Positions 43,243 to 55,500 of a stretch of 64,000 bases of DNA are shown here, piece after piece. The notes beneath the pieces were generated by a model that made no database searches, was not told the origin of the DNA, and saw nothing but the letters and a program-made list of their open reading frames with translations. Source of the stretch: Ascidia mentula (Eukaryota; Chordata; Ascidiacea; Phlebobranchia; Ascidiidae); NCBI GenBank assembly GCA_947561715.1, contig OX387200.1:18354501-18418500 (forward strand), in the 5' to 3' direction. The translations under genes and the position numbers were made by a program. The first letter of the stretch is position 1, and every line of letters starts with the position of its first letter.

Positions 43243-46200
43243 ATGGGCAAAAAGACATCTGCTGCCAAGTCCATAGAGTCGCAGGTTTGGCAATGGGCTG
43301 AAAAAGTTGTTCCAAACCAGATCACAGAAGATCATATTTTAACATCATACCGCTTGAAACTTCCACCTTGCCAAAACAGCAAGAAAAATTGTCAGGGCAA
43401 CCCAAGATGTGTAAATGGACTGGGACAGTCTTACTGGATTAATTCTAATACTGAAACACTTAATGAACAGGAGATTGCCAGAGTTCAAAAAGAAATTGAC
43501 TCGGAACAACGGAAACAAGGAGAATTGGTGGGACTAAAAAACTTGGGTGCTACATGCTATGTTAACACATATCTGCAGCTGTGGTTGCATAATGTTAACT
43601 TCAGAAATGCAATTTACTCATTGAATGAAACGGATTGTGATATCAAAGGTAATTATCAGCAGACGGTTTGCGGTCAACTACAACTTGTGTTTGGACTTTT
43701 GCAGGGCAGCACTTCCAAGAGCATTGACCCGTCCTCTTTTATCCAAAGCCTTGGACTCCCAACTGACTTGCAACAAGATGCACAAGAATTTTCTAAGCTT
43801 TTCATGGGTGTGCTCGAAACCAATCCTACATTATCCACTGTCATTCATAATCAGTTCTGTGGAAAGTATGAATATCGCACTAAATGCCTTTCATGTAACA
43901 CTGTTACAAGTCGCCCCTCCTTATTCTATGAATTGGACTTGAACATACAAGGAAATAAGGAACTTAAAGATTGCATCAAAGAGTTTTTGAAAAGGGAGAT
44001 GTTGTGTGGAGATAACCAGTATCACTGTGACTCATGTGCATGTAAGCAAGATGCTGTGAGGCAAATTTTCCTTAACAAACTTCCACAAACTTTAAGCTTG
44101 CAGCTTTTGCGGTTTGTGTATGATAAAAACACCCACCAGCGCCATAAAATTGTTACCAGCTTGTCATTTCCCGACACACTGGATTTTTCAACCATTCTAG
44201 GCAATGACTGTAATCTTGATAATAGTGATCTGCAGTATCAGTTATCTGCAGTTTTGATTCATCGCGGCCCAAGCGCATCATCTGGACACTATATCGCACA
44301 TATAAAAGACACTTCAGATGGAAACTGGTATAAGTTCAATGATGAAAATGTTGCAAAGATGAAGAACGGCAAAAAACTTGACCTTGGGGCAAACAAGGAT
44401 GAAGAGGATTTATGGAGTGAGTTGCTGCCACCTTCCCCTAAAAAGCAGCGTCTTTCTAAAGGTTACCATTCTTCCAAAGATGTCTACATGCTTGTGTATT
44501 TAAAAACTAGCTCTTTGGGGTTGTCAAAGGCATGTATTCCAATGCCATACAGAATTAGGCAAATGGTTGAAGAGCACAACCTTTCCATTCAACAAGATGC
44601 CGAAGCCCGACTGGAAAGTGTTTGTCTGGAACAATCCAAGTCTCTCGCGCACCGAAAAGGAATGCAACATTTTGTTGAATCACTTGGAAAAGAAAGTGAT
44701 GACAATGAATGGATGCATTTTTCTGTTTTAAAATATTACCTGAATCCTAATCGTACTCAAAAGGGAGTGCAAAAAACTGGCGATGCACTTTTATGTCGCC
44801 ATGGTAACTTAAATGTTGATAAGGTGTCTGTTATGAAATATATTCCCAAACAAGCAGCAGACCGCTTGTATGCAGAATGCACAGATATACCACGTCCTAA
44901 ATTGGAAGTATGCCCGGACTGTGTGCAAAATCGCTGTTTATTTATACAAAAGAAACACAAGCTTTGTGAGGATTATGAAACTGTGAGCCAGCACCTCAAG
45001 TCATTCAAAAATACCCTAGACAGTATCAACAAATGCTTTTACATTGGCAAAATATCTCTACGTAAATGGAAATCAATGGTTTTTGATTCAATCCGTCTCC
45101 AATACGCAACAAAATTGCAGGATGCCAAATCCTCTTCTGAAAACAGTGAATCTGAAGACTTTGAGTTCAACACTGATGTGCTTTGTGTGCATGGGAATTT
45201 ATCAACAGGATCTTCAAGCTATCAGTTAGTCCCTGCTGAATGCTGGCACACATTAAAAAGTTATTTTCCCAATTGTGTTGAATTTGTGGAAAACACTGAT
45301 CCATGCGATGAATGCATGTCAGATATACAAGTGGAGGAGCTTAGATTGGCACAATTGAAAAAGATGGCACTAGAACAAAAATCTGACTTGCACCAGTTGT
45401 TTCTTGGCAAAAACAGGCCCAACTATAACACACTGACGAGAAACCAAAACCCCCTGGCAATCTATGCTGTGGTCTCAAAAAGTTTGGAAAAATGGAGAGA
45501 ATTTCTTCGACAACCAACAAAAAATGACCCTCTCACTGGAATCAATAACCAAGAGCTTTTGTGCAAGCATCATATGTTGCTTTATAATCCATTGGACATT
45601 TTAAATAGCTCACTTATCCATGAGGACTTAAATCAACCAACATGTGAACTGCTGTGGAGTGAAGAGTGGTCAACAATACAAAAGCACTTCTCTGTTGATC
45701 ATACAATAAAACTATCCAGACCTTTTACTATGGACTGTTCTGTTGTACTTTGCAAATTAGGCAATGGCGTTGACAATGGGAGTCCTTCAAAGAAAATAAT
45801 CCAACCAGACAATTCTCAATCAAAACCTCCTTCCGTTATAATTCATTCTGATACAGTCAAAGACGCCACTTTAAATTCTTCCAATCGTGATAAAAACATG
45901 CGCTCAGTGGTGTTCAATCCAAACCTCTGTGACATATGCATGCAAGACCTTGCCAACGAGCAGAAGCAAAAGTTGTATGATTTTGAGAGTGCAGATGTTT
46001 ATGTGCACAAAGTTGCCAGTTCACTAATTGAATCACAGTCAATCTTTCCAGAAAAACCAACTGCCACTGAGGGAAAATCTTCACGTCGAGCAAGGAGATG
46101 CACTCGAGGTGAAAAAAAGCTCACTGAGATTTCCTCCGCAATGACACTCAGGGACTTGAAGCTTAAAGTGATGAGTATATTTTCAGTTCCTCCATTTGAC

Positions 46201-46395
46201 CAGAATCTGTGGCTTAATGGCAAGCTGCTTGTGGGTGACTCTTCCACATTAGGGAATTTACTGGTTTATCCAAATTGCACTGTCACACTTATTGAGGATG
46301 AGCCTAATCCTGACAACTTACCGGTTGTGTTGGAGCCTGTTAAAGAAGTTGAACCAGAAAGGGGTTTCAAGGGAACTGGGTTGATGGGATTCTAG
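43243..46395 (+). CDS. USP48: Ubiquitin carboxyl-terminal hydrolase 48
   Basis: Cysteine-protease deubiquitinase. Single uninterrupted exon of 1050 residues (human 1035). The start is the ATG at 43243 (MGKKTSAAKSIESQVWQWAE), since the human protein also opens just before its AWRWAE block. Catalytic Cys is near residue 105 in NLGATCYVNTYLQLW. The USP zinc site is CLSCN plus CDSCACK. Catalytic His lies in SSGHYIAHIKD with the partner NDENV. Then come the DUSP-like repeats with paired cysteines (CPDCVQNRCL, CDECMSDIQ, CDICMQDL) and a C-terminal ubiquitin-like domain (MTLRDLKLKVMSIF to CTVTLIEDEP). Vertebrate USP48 has more than twenty exons, so this is either an extreme intron loss or a retrocopy that replaced the parent. 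The reading frame is clean, which argues for function. The gene body is CpG-poor. Confidence 0.95.
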   Translation: MGKKTSAAKSIESQVWQWAEKVVPNQITEDHILTSYRLKLPPCQNSKKNCQGNPRCVNGLGQSYWINSNTETLNEQEIARVQKEIDSEQRKQGELVGLKNLGATCYVNTYLQLWLHNVNFRNAIYSLNETDCDIKGNYQQTVCGQLQLVFGLLQGSTSKSIDPSSFIQSLGLPTDLQQDAQEFSKLFMGVLETNPTLSTVIHNQFCGKYEYRTKCLSCNTVTSRPSLFYELDLNIQGNKELKDCIKEFLKREMLCGDNQYHCDSCACKQDAVRQIFLNKLPQTLSLQLLRFVYDKNTHQRHKIVTSLSFPDTLDFSTILGNDCNLDNSDLQYQLSAVLIHRGPSASSGHYIAHIKDTSDGNWYKFNDENVAKMKNGKKLDLGANKDEEDLWSELLPPSPKKQRLSKGYHSSKDVYMLVYLKTSSLGLSKACIPMPYRIRQMVEEHNLSIQQDAEARLESVCLEQSKSLAHRKGMQHFVESLGKESDDNEWMHFSVLKYYLNPNRTQKGVQKTGDALLCRHGNLNVDKVSVMKYIPKQAADRLYAECTDIPRPKLEVCPDCVQNRCLFIQKKHKLCEDYETVSQHLKSFKNTLDSINKCFYIGKISLRKWKSMVFDSIRLQYATKLQDAKSSSENSESEDFEFNTDVLCVHGNLSTGSSSYQLVPAECWHTLKSYFPNCVEFVENTDPCDECMSDIQVEELRLAQLKKMALEQKSDLHQLFLGKNRPNYNTLTRNQNPLAIYAVVSKSLEKWREFLRQPTKNDPLTGINNQELLCKHHMLLYNPLDILNSSLIHEDLNQPTCELLWSEEWSTIQKHFSVDHTIKLSRPFTMDCSVVLCKLGNGVDNGSPSKKIIQPDNSQSKPPSVIIHSDTVKDATLNSSNRDKNMRSVVFNPNLCDICMQDLANEQKQKLYDFESADVYVHKVASSLIESQSIFPEKPTATEGKSSRRARRCTRGEKKLTEISSAMTLRDLKLKVMSIFSVPPFDQNLWLNGKLLVGDSSTLGNLLVYPNCTVTLIEDEPNPDNLPVVLEPVKEVEPERGFKGTGLMGF

Positions 46396-46615
46396 AAACA
46401 GTTTATGATTGTATGGTTAATTTAACATTTATAAGAAAGGTTTTTAATTTGCAAGTTACTTGTATCATGTAATAGACATTTTAAGTGATTCACCTTTGTA
46501 CTTACTGAAAGAGTCTTCAAAACTAGTTTTGCATGTTATTAAAACAAGGTGTTTTTTGTTCAGTGTTCTGTATGAAAAACGTTTGTTTTCAGTGGAGGAA
46601 AACATTGATGTCGAC

Positions 46616-46621
46616 AATAAA
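46616..46621 (+). terminator. USP48 polyadenylation signal candidate
   Basis: AATAAA 221 bases after the USP48 stop and about 125 bases before the CCDC28 acceptor. Confidence 0.45.
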
Positions 46622-46772
46622 TTCGTAAAGAAACATTTCCTTTGACAGAAAAATAACTTTCAAATATGTGCTGGATTTTGAATGTTCTTAATTTTTCTGC
46701 TAAAGACTCGTGCTTTATTTCTATAAACGCCATTTGTATTTTCAGACAAGAGTGTAAATTGTCAACTCTGCA

Positions 46773-47174
46773 ATGGCTGAAAAAAACCAAACAGACAGAA
46801 ATAGGTGGAAGCTCTCTACTGAAGAAAACAGAAGCTCATCTCCACAAAGCAACTGTGATTTTCCCGATATGCAGTGCATGAAAGAAGACCTCCAAAATCT
46901 CCTTTTTTCATTCCGTGGTGGGAAGCTGAAAGCGTTTGGTGATGAGAATGCAATTAAGAAAATGGAAAACATAAGGAACATGCAGGGGAAACTAGCTCGG
47001 CTTCATTTCGGACTGGACGGTCAGATTGATTACAATGATGCGGAGGACTCAGCGGCTAATCAGAAACAAAGAAAAGAAAATATGTCGATCCTACTTGAAA
47101 ACCTGGAAGATTTGAGTTCTACTATTAAGTCACTTAACACTGCAGGCAACATCCCTGAAGCAGAGTCAAGCTGA
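46773..47174 (+). CDS. CCDC28: Coiled-coil domain-containing protein 28
   Basis: Orthologue of the vertebrate pair CCDC28A/B; CCDC28B is a ciliary modifier that touches BBS proteins and TORC2. Single exon, 133 residues, shorter than human CCDC28B (about 200) at the N terminus. The conserved block reads DLQNLLFSFRGGKLKAFGDE, then MENIRNMQGKLARLHFGLDG, and later MSILLENLEDLSSTIKSL (human LLNDFHSGKLQAFGNE, MQEKLARLNLELYGE, LLSDLEELNSSIQKL). The start at 46773 follows an acceptor (TATTTTCAG, ending 46745) by 27 bases. With only 378 bases from the USP48 stop, co-transcription with USP48 and trans-splicing is possible. An AATAAA lies at 47436. Confidence 0.9.
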   Translation: MAEKNQTDRNRWKLSTEENRSSSPQSNCDFPDMQCMKEDLQNLLFSFRGGKLKAFGDENAIKKMENIRNMQGKLARLHFGLDGQIDYNDAEDSAANQKQRKENMSILLENLEDLSSTIKSLNTAGNIPEAESS

Positions 47175-47435
47175 TGAAACCTTTTTTCATGCCATCATTA
47201 ACTGTGTATCTACTAAAATTCTTTGAAATCACTTTACCTTTGTTATTTATACTTTGAATAATTTCTGTTTTTGGAATTTAAATTTTTATTTCACGCTGGG
47301 ATATACGTTACCTGTTTGGTAAGTTGTGGTGTTTTTTTCTAACAAATGAATACCATTATTCAGCTGTAATTGCATTGACATTAACTCAGAAGTCCATGCT
47401 TCTGTCATATTTAGTTTATTTCATGCAACCTTAAA

Positions 47436-47441
47436 AATAAA
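47436..47441 (+). terminator. CCDC28 polyadenylation signal candidate
   Basis: AATAAA 262 bases after the CCDC28 stop. Confidence 0.5.
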
Positions 47442-48606
47442 TATACATTTATGAGTTTTATTTTTTGTCAATTTATTCAAATATGACATTTGGGCTTGAT
47501 AGTAACTTTTCTGGTCATTTTTTTGGTCTCTGCATAATCTATGCATATATAAATATCTAATATATGTATGATTATAAAATTTTCTTGTTATGTTGAAGTT
47601 ATTTAAGTAAATAGTCCATACCTTATCAACTTTGTGATTTAAATGACAGAAAAAGATCTGATTTAAATGACAATAAACCAAATGACATGGTGATTTTATC
47701 ATATGTGTGCTGCTCATTTGATATCTTCCAAATGCCAAATAATTATATGTTACCTTACTTGTAGGTGGCTTGTCTCAAGAGCGGCGCAATGGAGCAATTA
47801 TGTACGGCTGCTGGTGTCAAGATATCGTGACATGGTAAATGCTGGGCATCACCACAATCAAGTAAGCTTGAGAGGAAATGAGTAGGCCATAAATTGGCCA
47901 GCACTCTGCCAACTGCTGTGCATGTGTTATTTGTATGGAGTAGGTTTAGCTGTCACATGTACACAGAATAAGACAACTCCTCCCTATGTTTGTATTTGTG
48001 GTGTACTGGGTTTGTAAACATGTGTTTGCTAATCTGTCTAAGTCTTTGTAAGTGTTCATTAGATATCCTATGTGTTGCAACTTAAAAGCTACCTGTATAT
48101 GACAAGTAGCATCAGTTCTATGAAAAATGGCATTTAAAACTACTCAAAGGCTTGTGAAGTGTAATAGTAAGTGGATTGAGTTGAAAAGTAACATTTAAGT
48201 GCCAAGTGAACTGTGTAGGTCAATTCATTGATTGTCTGTGGGACACTTCATCAGTCAAAGGTACAGCAAAAGCGTGTTTATGACACTTGAAAGAGGATTT
48301 AAAGAGGTCAGGGTCGCAAAAGATAGACAGAAAACTGATCAGTGAGTAGGCATCACCCTGATGCCTCTATGAAAAAGGCCCCACAAAAGAAGGTTAATGC
48401 TAGCTTTATTTATCCCTTTCTGCATGCCAATCAGAGACAGGCCTTACACAGGAATGTTAAAGGTTGAGGTATGTGCAGTTTTGCCTTAAGCGTGATATTA
48501 GATGCAGTGGTCTATGCTTACCACAGGATATTGGTAATTTAGTGTTTTGATACAGTTTTGATAAATGTATACTTACTTTGCTATTCAAAGTTCGCTTAAA
48601 CAAGAT

Positions 48607-48653
48607 AATTGTTTAGACACAAAAGAGAGCAATTGTTTAGACACAAAAGAGAG
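48607..48653 (+). repeat. Tandem duplication, 24-bp unit, two copies
   Basis: AATTGTTTAGACACAAAAGA followed by GAGC is repeated at once as AATTGTTTAGACACAAAAGA then GAG, with no mismatch. It is a recent local slip or double-strand-break duplication. Confidence 0.85.
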
Positions 48654-49595
48654 AGGCAGCAAATGTTGTGGAGGTTTATTGCTATATAACCCATGCTAGC
48701 ATGAACAAAGTTTAATATATTAGTAGTCATAATGTTAAGAGTGCATGTAGTTGGCATTTCCGTGGCCTAGAACACAAAAAGCATGATGATACTGGCATCG
48801 ATTGTTGCATCTATGTCAGGCCAATCAAAGTTGAACATTTAACAAGGATGCATACAGTACATGCACACACATGAGAATCCACCACACAGGAAGTAGTAGT
48901 CACGAACCATTGTCTATCCCTTAAACAGACTGCAGTAATGTGGCTGGTAGTATAGCATGTGTACAAAGCATACTGAACCACCTGCTTCTTGGTGGTCTTT
49001 ACTAAAAATAGTCCAGGTTGTGATATAGGTAGCACAAAGCACATGTTGGATGGTGCGTCTGGTAGACAGGGCACATGTTGCCATGTCGACCAGCCTATAT
49101 GTTTCTTCAAGGTCCACTGACATTATTACATGTCCCTATCCAAAGTGAATTAGTATTGAGCAGGTGGCGGTGTTTTTCTAGGCACGGGTTTTTGTTGACG
49201 CGAAAGTAAATTTAAATAGACCTGTAGTGTGTAAACCACAGGAATGTGGAACTTGTACCAGCGGCATTTAATATTCTTACCAAAGGATATGCTTGACAAC
49301 CTATAAAGTTGACAACAGAGTTGATTACTATATGGTGCTAAACCTGTGGGAGATCAGACATAGTTGCACAGAAGCCTGCTGTGATCAGAGTTAATTGCAC
49401 TTCCTTTGTTTGTCTTACAGCCCTGCACAGTGAATTGGATAGTTGCATTTTTTCTTTTGCACCTATCACCTCTGTCTTTGAGCCAGCCTGTTATCTTCAC
49501 TCTGGAAGTTGAAGGGATGGTTTCACTTTCCATTGTTGTCCTGAGTTAAGTTAATTGTAGATTGCACTGAACTTTGGTGAAAGGAGCAGATAAAG

Positions 49596-52500
49596 ATGGA
49601 GAGAAAGAAGAGTACTAAGAGTATTAGGCGATTGTCTATCAGAAAGAACAAACCCAGTGAAATGGCTCAAGTCAAGATGCCTTTGCCAAATGTGGAATTT
49701 GAAGATGTTTTAGGTAAACAGAATATGTAGTCACTGCAAAACATTTTGCATATTATATATATATATGTAAAATGCAGTAGGAGGCAAATATGCATTTGTG
49801 TATTAAGTCATATTGGGCTGTTTGTGTCGGTATAGGTACAGTTGATATATGCATAAAATAATACATTGAATCATGGTAGTTATAGTTCAGCTATTAGAAG
49901 CATCCTACTATTACTAATAAATGTAAAAAATACGATAGGTAAAGATTTAGGTTTAAATGTAATAAAATATGTGCAAAGCAAAGCTGCCTAGTATCACATG
50001 TTAAAGTTTACTTAAATGCCATGAGCAATCGCAAGCTTCATCATAATCATTTTTGATCAGAACTTAATCAAACAGAGTTAAACCAAATGTAATTAATCCT
50101 GTTTCAGTGTCACAGCTGCAAGTGTCAGAGGTGGTCAGTCACAGTGTTTTAGAAGATGTGAGCACGCACAACCTCAACAACAGCATTCACTCATCACCAC
50201 ACATTCGAAGGCACCAGCCCTGTTTTTATCACCGTTGCTACCACAACACCGCCCTGGTCCCAGTATGGCAGGCATTTTCCGCCATTGACCCTCGCAGTTC
50301 TGGAAAAGCACTTTTGGGCCGACTTATGGTAAGAGGTGTTGTTTTGTTTTCATTTGTCATAGTGTATTTTATTTAATTAAAAATGCACCTGTGGCAATGA
50401 AATTATACAAAAATTGTAAATGGTATTACATCCACAATTTGACATTTTATGTACTGTTAGCATTATTTGTGCCTTTAGTTTTCTACATTCACTGTTATTG
50501 AATATGCCGATAAAGGCAGCTGCACTTTCTACATACCAGATCCATACATAATGCATGTTATACATGTATTTCCAGAGAATGTCCTCTGCCTTGTCAGGAG
50601 TTCTTGGCACTGAGAGGCATAGTGACCAAGCCATACAGAAACACTTCATTCAGGTTGCCCAGGTCACTTTCCCCAGCTACAAAAACTATGTTGTGGTAGG
50701 TATAAGTTTGGCCCCATTAACATCTAATGCTTTACAACAAATGGGCCTTGTTTGTAATAATTTCTTGTATATCTTTTAGGACACAACAGCTGGACAGGTG
50801 ATGGACCCAGAGGTGTTGTCAGCACATTCGTGGACAATATGCAAAGACCGTTTTTTGAACAACCCCCTTGTGGACAGCCTGGATTCAGTCGTGCCCCCTG
50901 AACTTGCCGATGCAATCTACTGGCTCTTCTGCATTTTCAACAACCTCACAGAACCTGATACATACCCTCCAAGCATGGATTATGAAGAGGTTTATTGGTC
51001 GTTCTAGTGCTTATGTGTCATTACCCAACGCCTTCCTCTTTTGCGTTTTATCACGTTTATGACAAAATAGGTGCGCAGACCTGTGGCAGCAACATATCAT
51101 TACCATAGGCAATAATTTTAAACAATGCCTTCCGTCCGTTATGTTTGAGAGCTGTGCGCGATCGTAGCGCACATTTTATGACATATATTTGCATATTTCG
51201 AATGCAGACGGACCTTTTGTTGAGAAAACTATTTGCTGCCTTGGGATTACCTTGGACCGCCAGTGATGCCGATTTCCAGCATTATGACGACACAAGTTCG
51301 GATTCCAACAGCATTTACGAACCGTCTTCCCCACCCCATGTACGTATTATCACCAATAGTTCGCATGGTTTTGTTGCGTTGATTTGCAATTGTACATTGG
51401 TTGGAAACAAACAAGCGGTTTTTCAACTTTTGTACGGCAAAAAATAAACGTTTAATTTTTCTGTAGTGGAAAAAAAACTTTGTAAAAAACTGCACACAAA
51501 CTTTTGTTTCTTATTCATTGTCGAGCAAGAAGAGCGGCAGTCATACTTAAGTCGCATTTAATCAATTACTTTCGCCAGAGAGTTGCTCTTGTCGGATATC
51601 ACAATGTGAAACACAAAGTGACGTTAAATCTTCCGTGCAAATTCAGTCGCGACGCTCGCGGAAGGTGTGTAATCGCACGGACATGTGAACTAATCGCACG
51701 CATTGCTCACCCGCCGAGCAAACTTCCTCCGAAATCCCACAGCCATGCTAATACTCCCTTCATTCTGCAGGTCACCTTCCAGCAATTCTTATCAGTGATT
51801 GCTGACATGGTGGGCACAGACCTGGCTCGATCCCACGCCTTCTACCGCGCAGTTCAACGCCTCTGCCTTTCGGAATACATGGAGGTGATGAAGACGGTAA
51901 GTTGTTTGCCCGTGTGGAGAATATGGCGGCTTGTTTACAAACTTTGGCCTTCCGTTTGTGCGCAAGATCATGGGTTACGATTATCTTGTGGCGGTTGACG
52001 TAGAAAATTGTGCTTTGCGTTTTCAAAGATCCACTCCAAGACAAATCTCGGCAGAGCTAATTTTTTGGCCTGGAAAATTAACATTGGTTTTTATTTACCT
52101 GCATAATTCTGCACCAAAACAAAAAACTAATTTCTTGTGTATTAAATTGTTTAATGTTACCGTCGGATGCTAACGTGACAAAAAATCCAATAAACCACTT
52201 CTTACATGACAAAGTTATTTTAACAAACCATGTTTAAAAGCGCCCCTGCAAATGGGTTAATTAACAAGATTTTACATGCCCTGCTTAAAATGTTTCATTG
52301 GTGACTTAATTTGTGTAAAGCGAACAACATGCAACACCCTGAGACCTTTGTGTCTGTGTTATGCTGCAACCAACTTGTATTATCCAAATTGCTGTCTGGT
52401 GCAATTGTAGTCGCCCACTGCACAGCACCAATTACCACTGACTGAATCATGACAATTACGTCACTTGTTGAAGTGGTGATTACTGCGATATTTTGACCTA

Positions 52501-55500
52501 AAATGGACCAGCGCGAACCTCGTTGCGAACAGACCAGCAACAATTTCGCTGTGGTTACTGGCTTCGATTGCACGCCTTTTTAGTTTTGCGATTTGTAAAG
52601 TGTCCGCGGTTGATCATAGTTTTTTGTTTTGTCCTTTGTACTGCGTGTAAGAAGTTTTAAAGCTGCTATTTGGTTTCATTAATCCTCAGTTTGTTGTAAT
52701 TTAAATACATTTTGTTGGGAAGAAAAACCAAAAGTGTCACCCCGTTCTGCAAGTTGGTGTGTTAAACTGCAAAGCGTGACGAAACGACAGGGCGACGTTA
52801 ATTTCTCAAATTTCCTTTCGCGAAGTTGTTGTAGAGTTATTAATGAATATCCTGACGCGCAGGATAATATTAAACCAATCCCCCGTCAACAAATTCCAGT
52901 GTTCTTGCGATACTCCAACTGTAACTAATTTATTTGTGAAATATTATCGCATCCTCGCGCCATCGTTTCGTTCTAAGGTTGTTGCAGCTCTAAAAAACAA
53001 GTCCTAGCAAACTCTCAAGCTAATCTTATCCATAAAAAAACTGAATACTACAATTGTATATATTTCATGTATATATACAGCAGAAGTGTTTCATGGTCAG
53101 TTGTAGTGCCTTGACTGCGATGCCAGTGAACTATGTGTAAAAACATACTTTTATTTTATTTTCTATAACGCAGGGTTGGATCAACGTCCGCAAAGCCGAC
53201 ACCGACGTTTGGAAGAAAAGGTGGGCGGTGTTGCACGGTCCCAAACTCACTCTCTTCTCGAGCCAGAACTGCCACGATTCGAAGGAAGAAATCAACCTCT
53301 CGCACAATATGCACATCGAGGTAAGCGTTTGTAAACTCCAATTCTTCCCTTTGTCGTCTGATGGAGTCAAAAGTAGAACGACTGCGGATTTAAAAAACAC
53401 ATTCACATAGAAATCGTACTGATCAGCAGACTAGTGGTTTAATTCGTTACTTTGCAATTGGTTGCCATGTCACTGTGTTCAGACCTGATTTTATCCGGTA
53501 TTTATAAAATTTAATACCCCGGTCCAAGTATTTGCGCCATTGCGAATTCTTGATGTATGCAGAAGAGCTTAATTTATGGTTACACCTGTTTTTCACATCA
53601 TGGGACTCAACATCGCTAATAACTCCGTCGTCAGCCATTGTTCTTCTTTATGCTACCAGCCAGGTTTATAATAGGGACTAACTAATACCCCTTACGTCAC
53701 CAAAAGTACGCACTTCCTACTGTATAGTTTTACACATTAACGATGACAGATACGGATTGTCTGTCGCCCCCAGTTACAGGGTCATGTCGGCTATGTACAA
53801 AATCTTCCCAGAAATAATGCTACAACGCATAATGGTTGCAGTGGCTAAACCTACGTGTTGATTGCCCATTGAATGTCAACCGCCAATATGTGTATTTAAA
53901 TTTTACCCAAACACAACGCTGTAAACATCCTTCATAATCAGTTTAATGTGCATATAGGCCGTATAGAAATATTCACATTTGACATGCTGGAGCATACCAA
54001 GTTGCAGCACGACATGACGCAGCTTCTGTCTGTCCGATGACACAGGTCGTTTACACAGTTTAAGACACTTTTCGTTCTGTTTTGCGTAAATTCTTTTCCA
54101 TGCAACAAACATCGTGCTTCAAAACTTTATCCTAACTTCCAGGCGCTGCCTGCCAGCGGTTCCCAAAAGCATCGTTTCCGAGTGGTTGAGAAGGAAGGTG
54201 ACTTCGCTATTACGTCAGAACACGAGTTCTCGGCATCCAACCAGAAGTCTTCGTTGTCGTGGCTCACTCTGCTAAGTGTGGCGATCAAGGTTACCGAAAC
54301 AGGTAAATTTATAAAAATTTGTTGAACAGTTATAGTGACGGGAAATTACATAGAAATTTTAGAAATTGCAAGCTTTTTGCGTTAAAATCGCAAGATCCAA
54401 TTATCTATGCAGGGCATTTCTTGAAATTAGTACTACTGATTTTTCTAAAGTTAAGGTTCTGGTACAGTTGACCAACTGCTACTGTTCTTGACGTGACAAC
54501 TTGCCTTTAACAGGTATGTCAGCGAAAACAAGCGAGATATGCGAACGACGTCTGGAACGATTCCAGAGGCGTGAGAGCGAACGGGAAGTTTACAGGAAAA
54601 AACGGGACGTCCTCGAAACATTCGACCGTCTTCAGGAAGCCAAAAAGGTCACTGTCTCATCTTTGACAAGCTTTGTGTTCTCGCAATGCAGTGTTTGTAT
54701 AAGTGCCTTCGAGGTTCCAAATTGCTGAGTTGAGTCAATCAGTGCGTGGTTACAACCCTAAAGTGACAAAAACACTTTTGGACTTTTCTCTGCGTGTTTT
54801 GGGGTGTTTAATGGCGCTTTTACTGCATCGGGGTTTACAGGCAGTGGGCACGAATCCCGATCAGGTTTTCTACTTGGTATATCATGGGTCGAGCGCCTTC
54901 ACTTTGCTCAATTGACTTTAAAATGCCATTTTTATTTCAATTCCCCAAACAGTATACCCGAATTCCCACTAGCATTAAAATTTTCAACTAAGAATTTAAT
55001 AATTGCATCTTTGCTATATCTGTTATGCTTTTTTTAAACTTTTTTGACTGCATGGCATGACCAAAAATGTACGACACAGTAAATACAGAACATAACATTT
55101 CTTTTCCAACTACTTTTAATATTTTGGTGCCGACTAATTACCCACCTACAACCCTATGATTTCCCACTGGATAAGAACTACTGATTTAAAGCATTGAACA
55201 TCAACCAAATCCAACTTGCCATTTTTACACGTAGGCTCGTATCGAGGTTGAAGAAGCTCTCGCCCAGAGGTCGCAACTTCGTGAAGGCAGAATGATTCAC
55301 CTTCTAAAGATGGACAAAATATACGAACGACTGGAATCCATACAGTTCCAACAAAGTCTGTTTAATAAAGCTGAACGTGAAAGGGGGTTGCTTCGTCTGT
55401 AAGTTCATTGCTTCATAGAAGTTTAACCTTTGTATGGATATGAACAAGGACCATATATGTGGGACACTTTTGTGCTTGTATCTGTCGGTGTGTTTTAAAT

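Larger units (their letters stand above)
47175..49595. other. CCDC28 3' UTR and gene-poor spacer
   Basis: AT-rich. Around 47765-47880 one frame reads LSQERRNGAIMYG and a neighbouring frame DMVNAGHHHNQ, recalling the N-terminal helix-turn-helix of Tc1-like transposases. This may be a decayed DNA transposon, at low confidence. Two overlapping minus-strand frames at 48.8-49.1 kb have no recognisable product. Confidence 0.35.
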
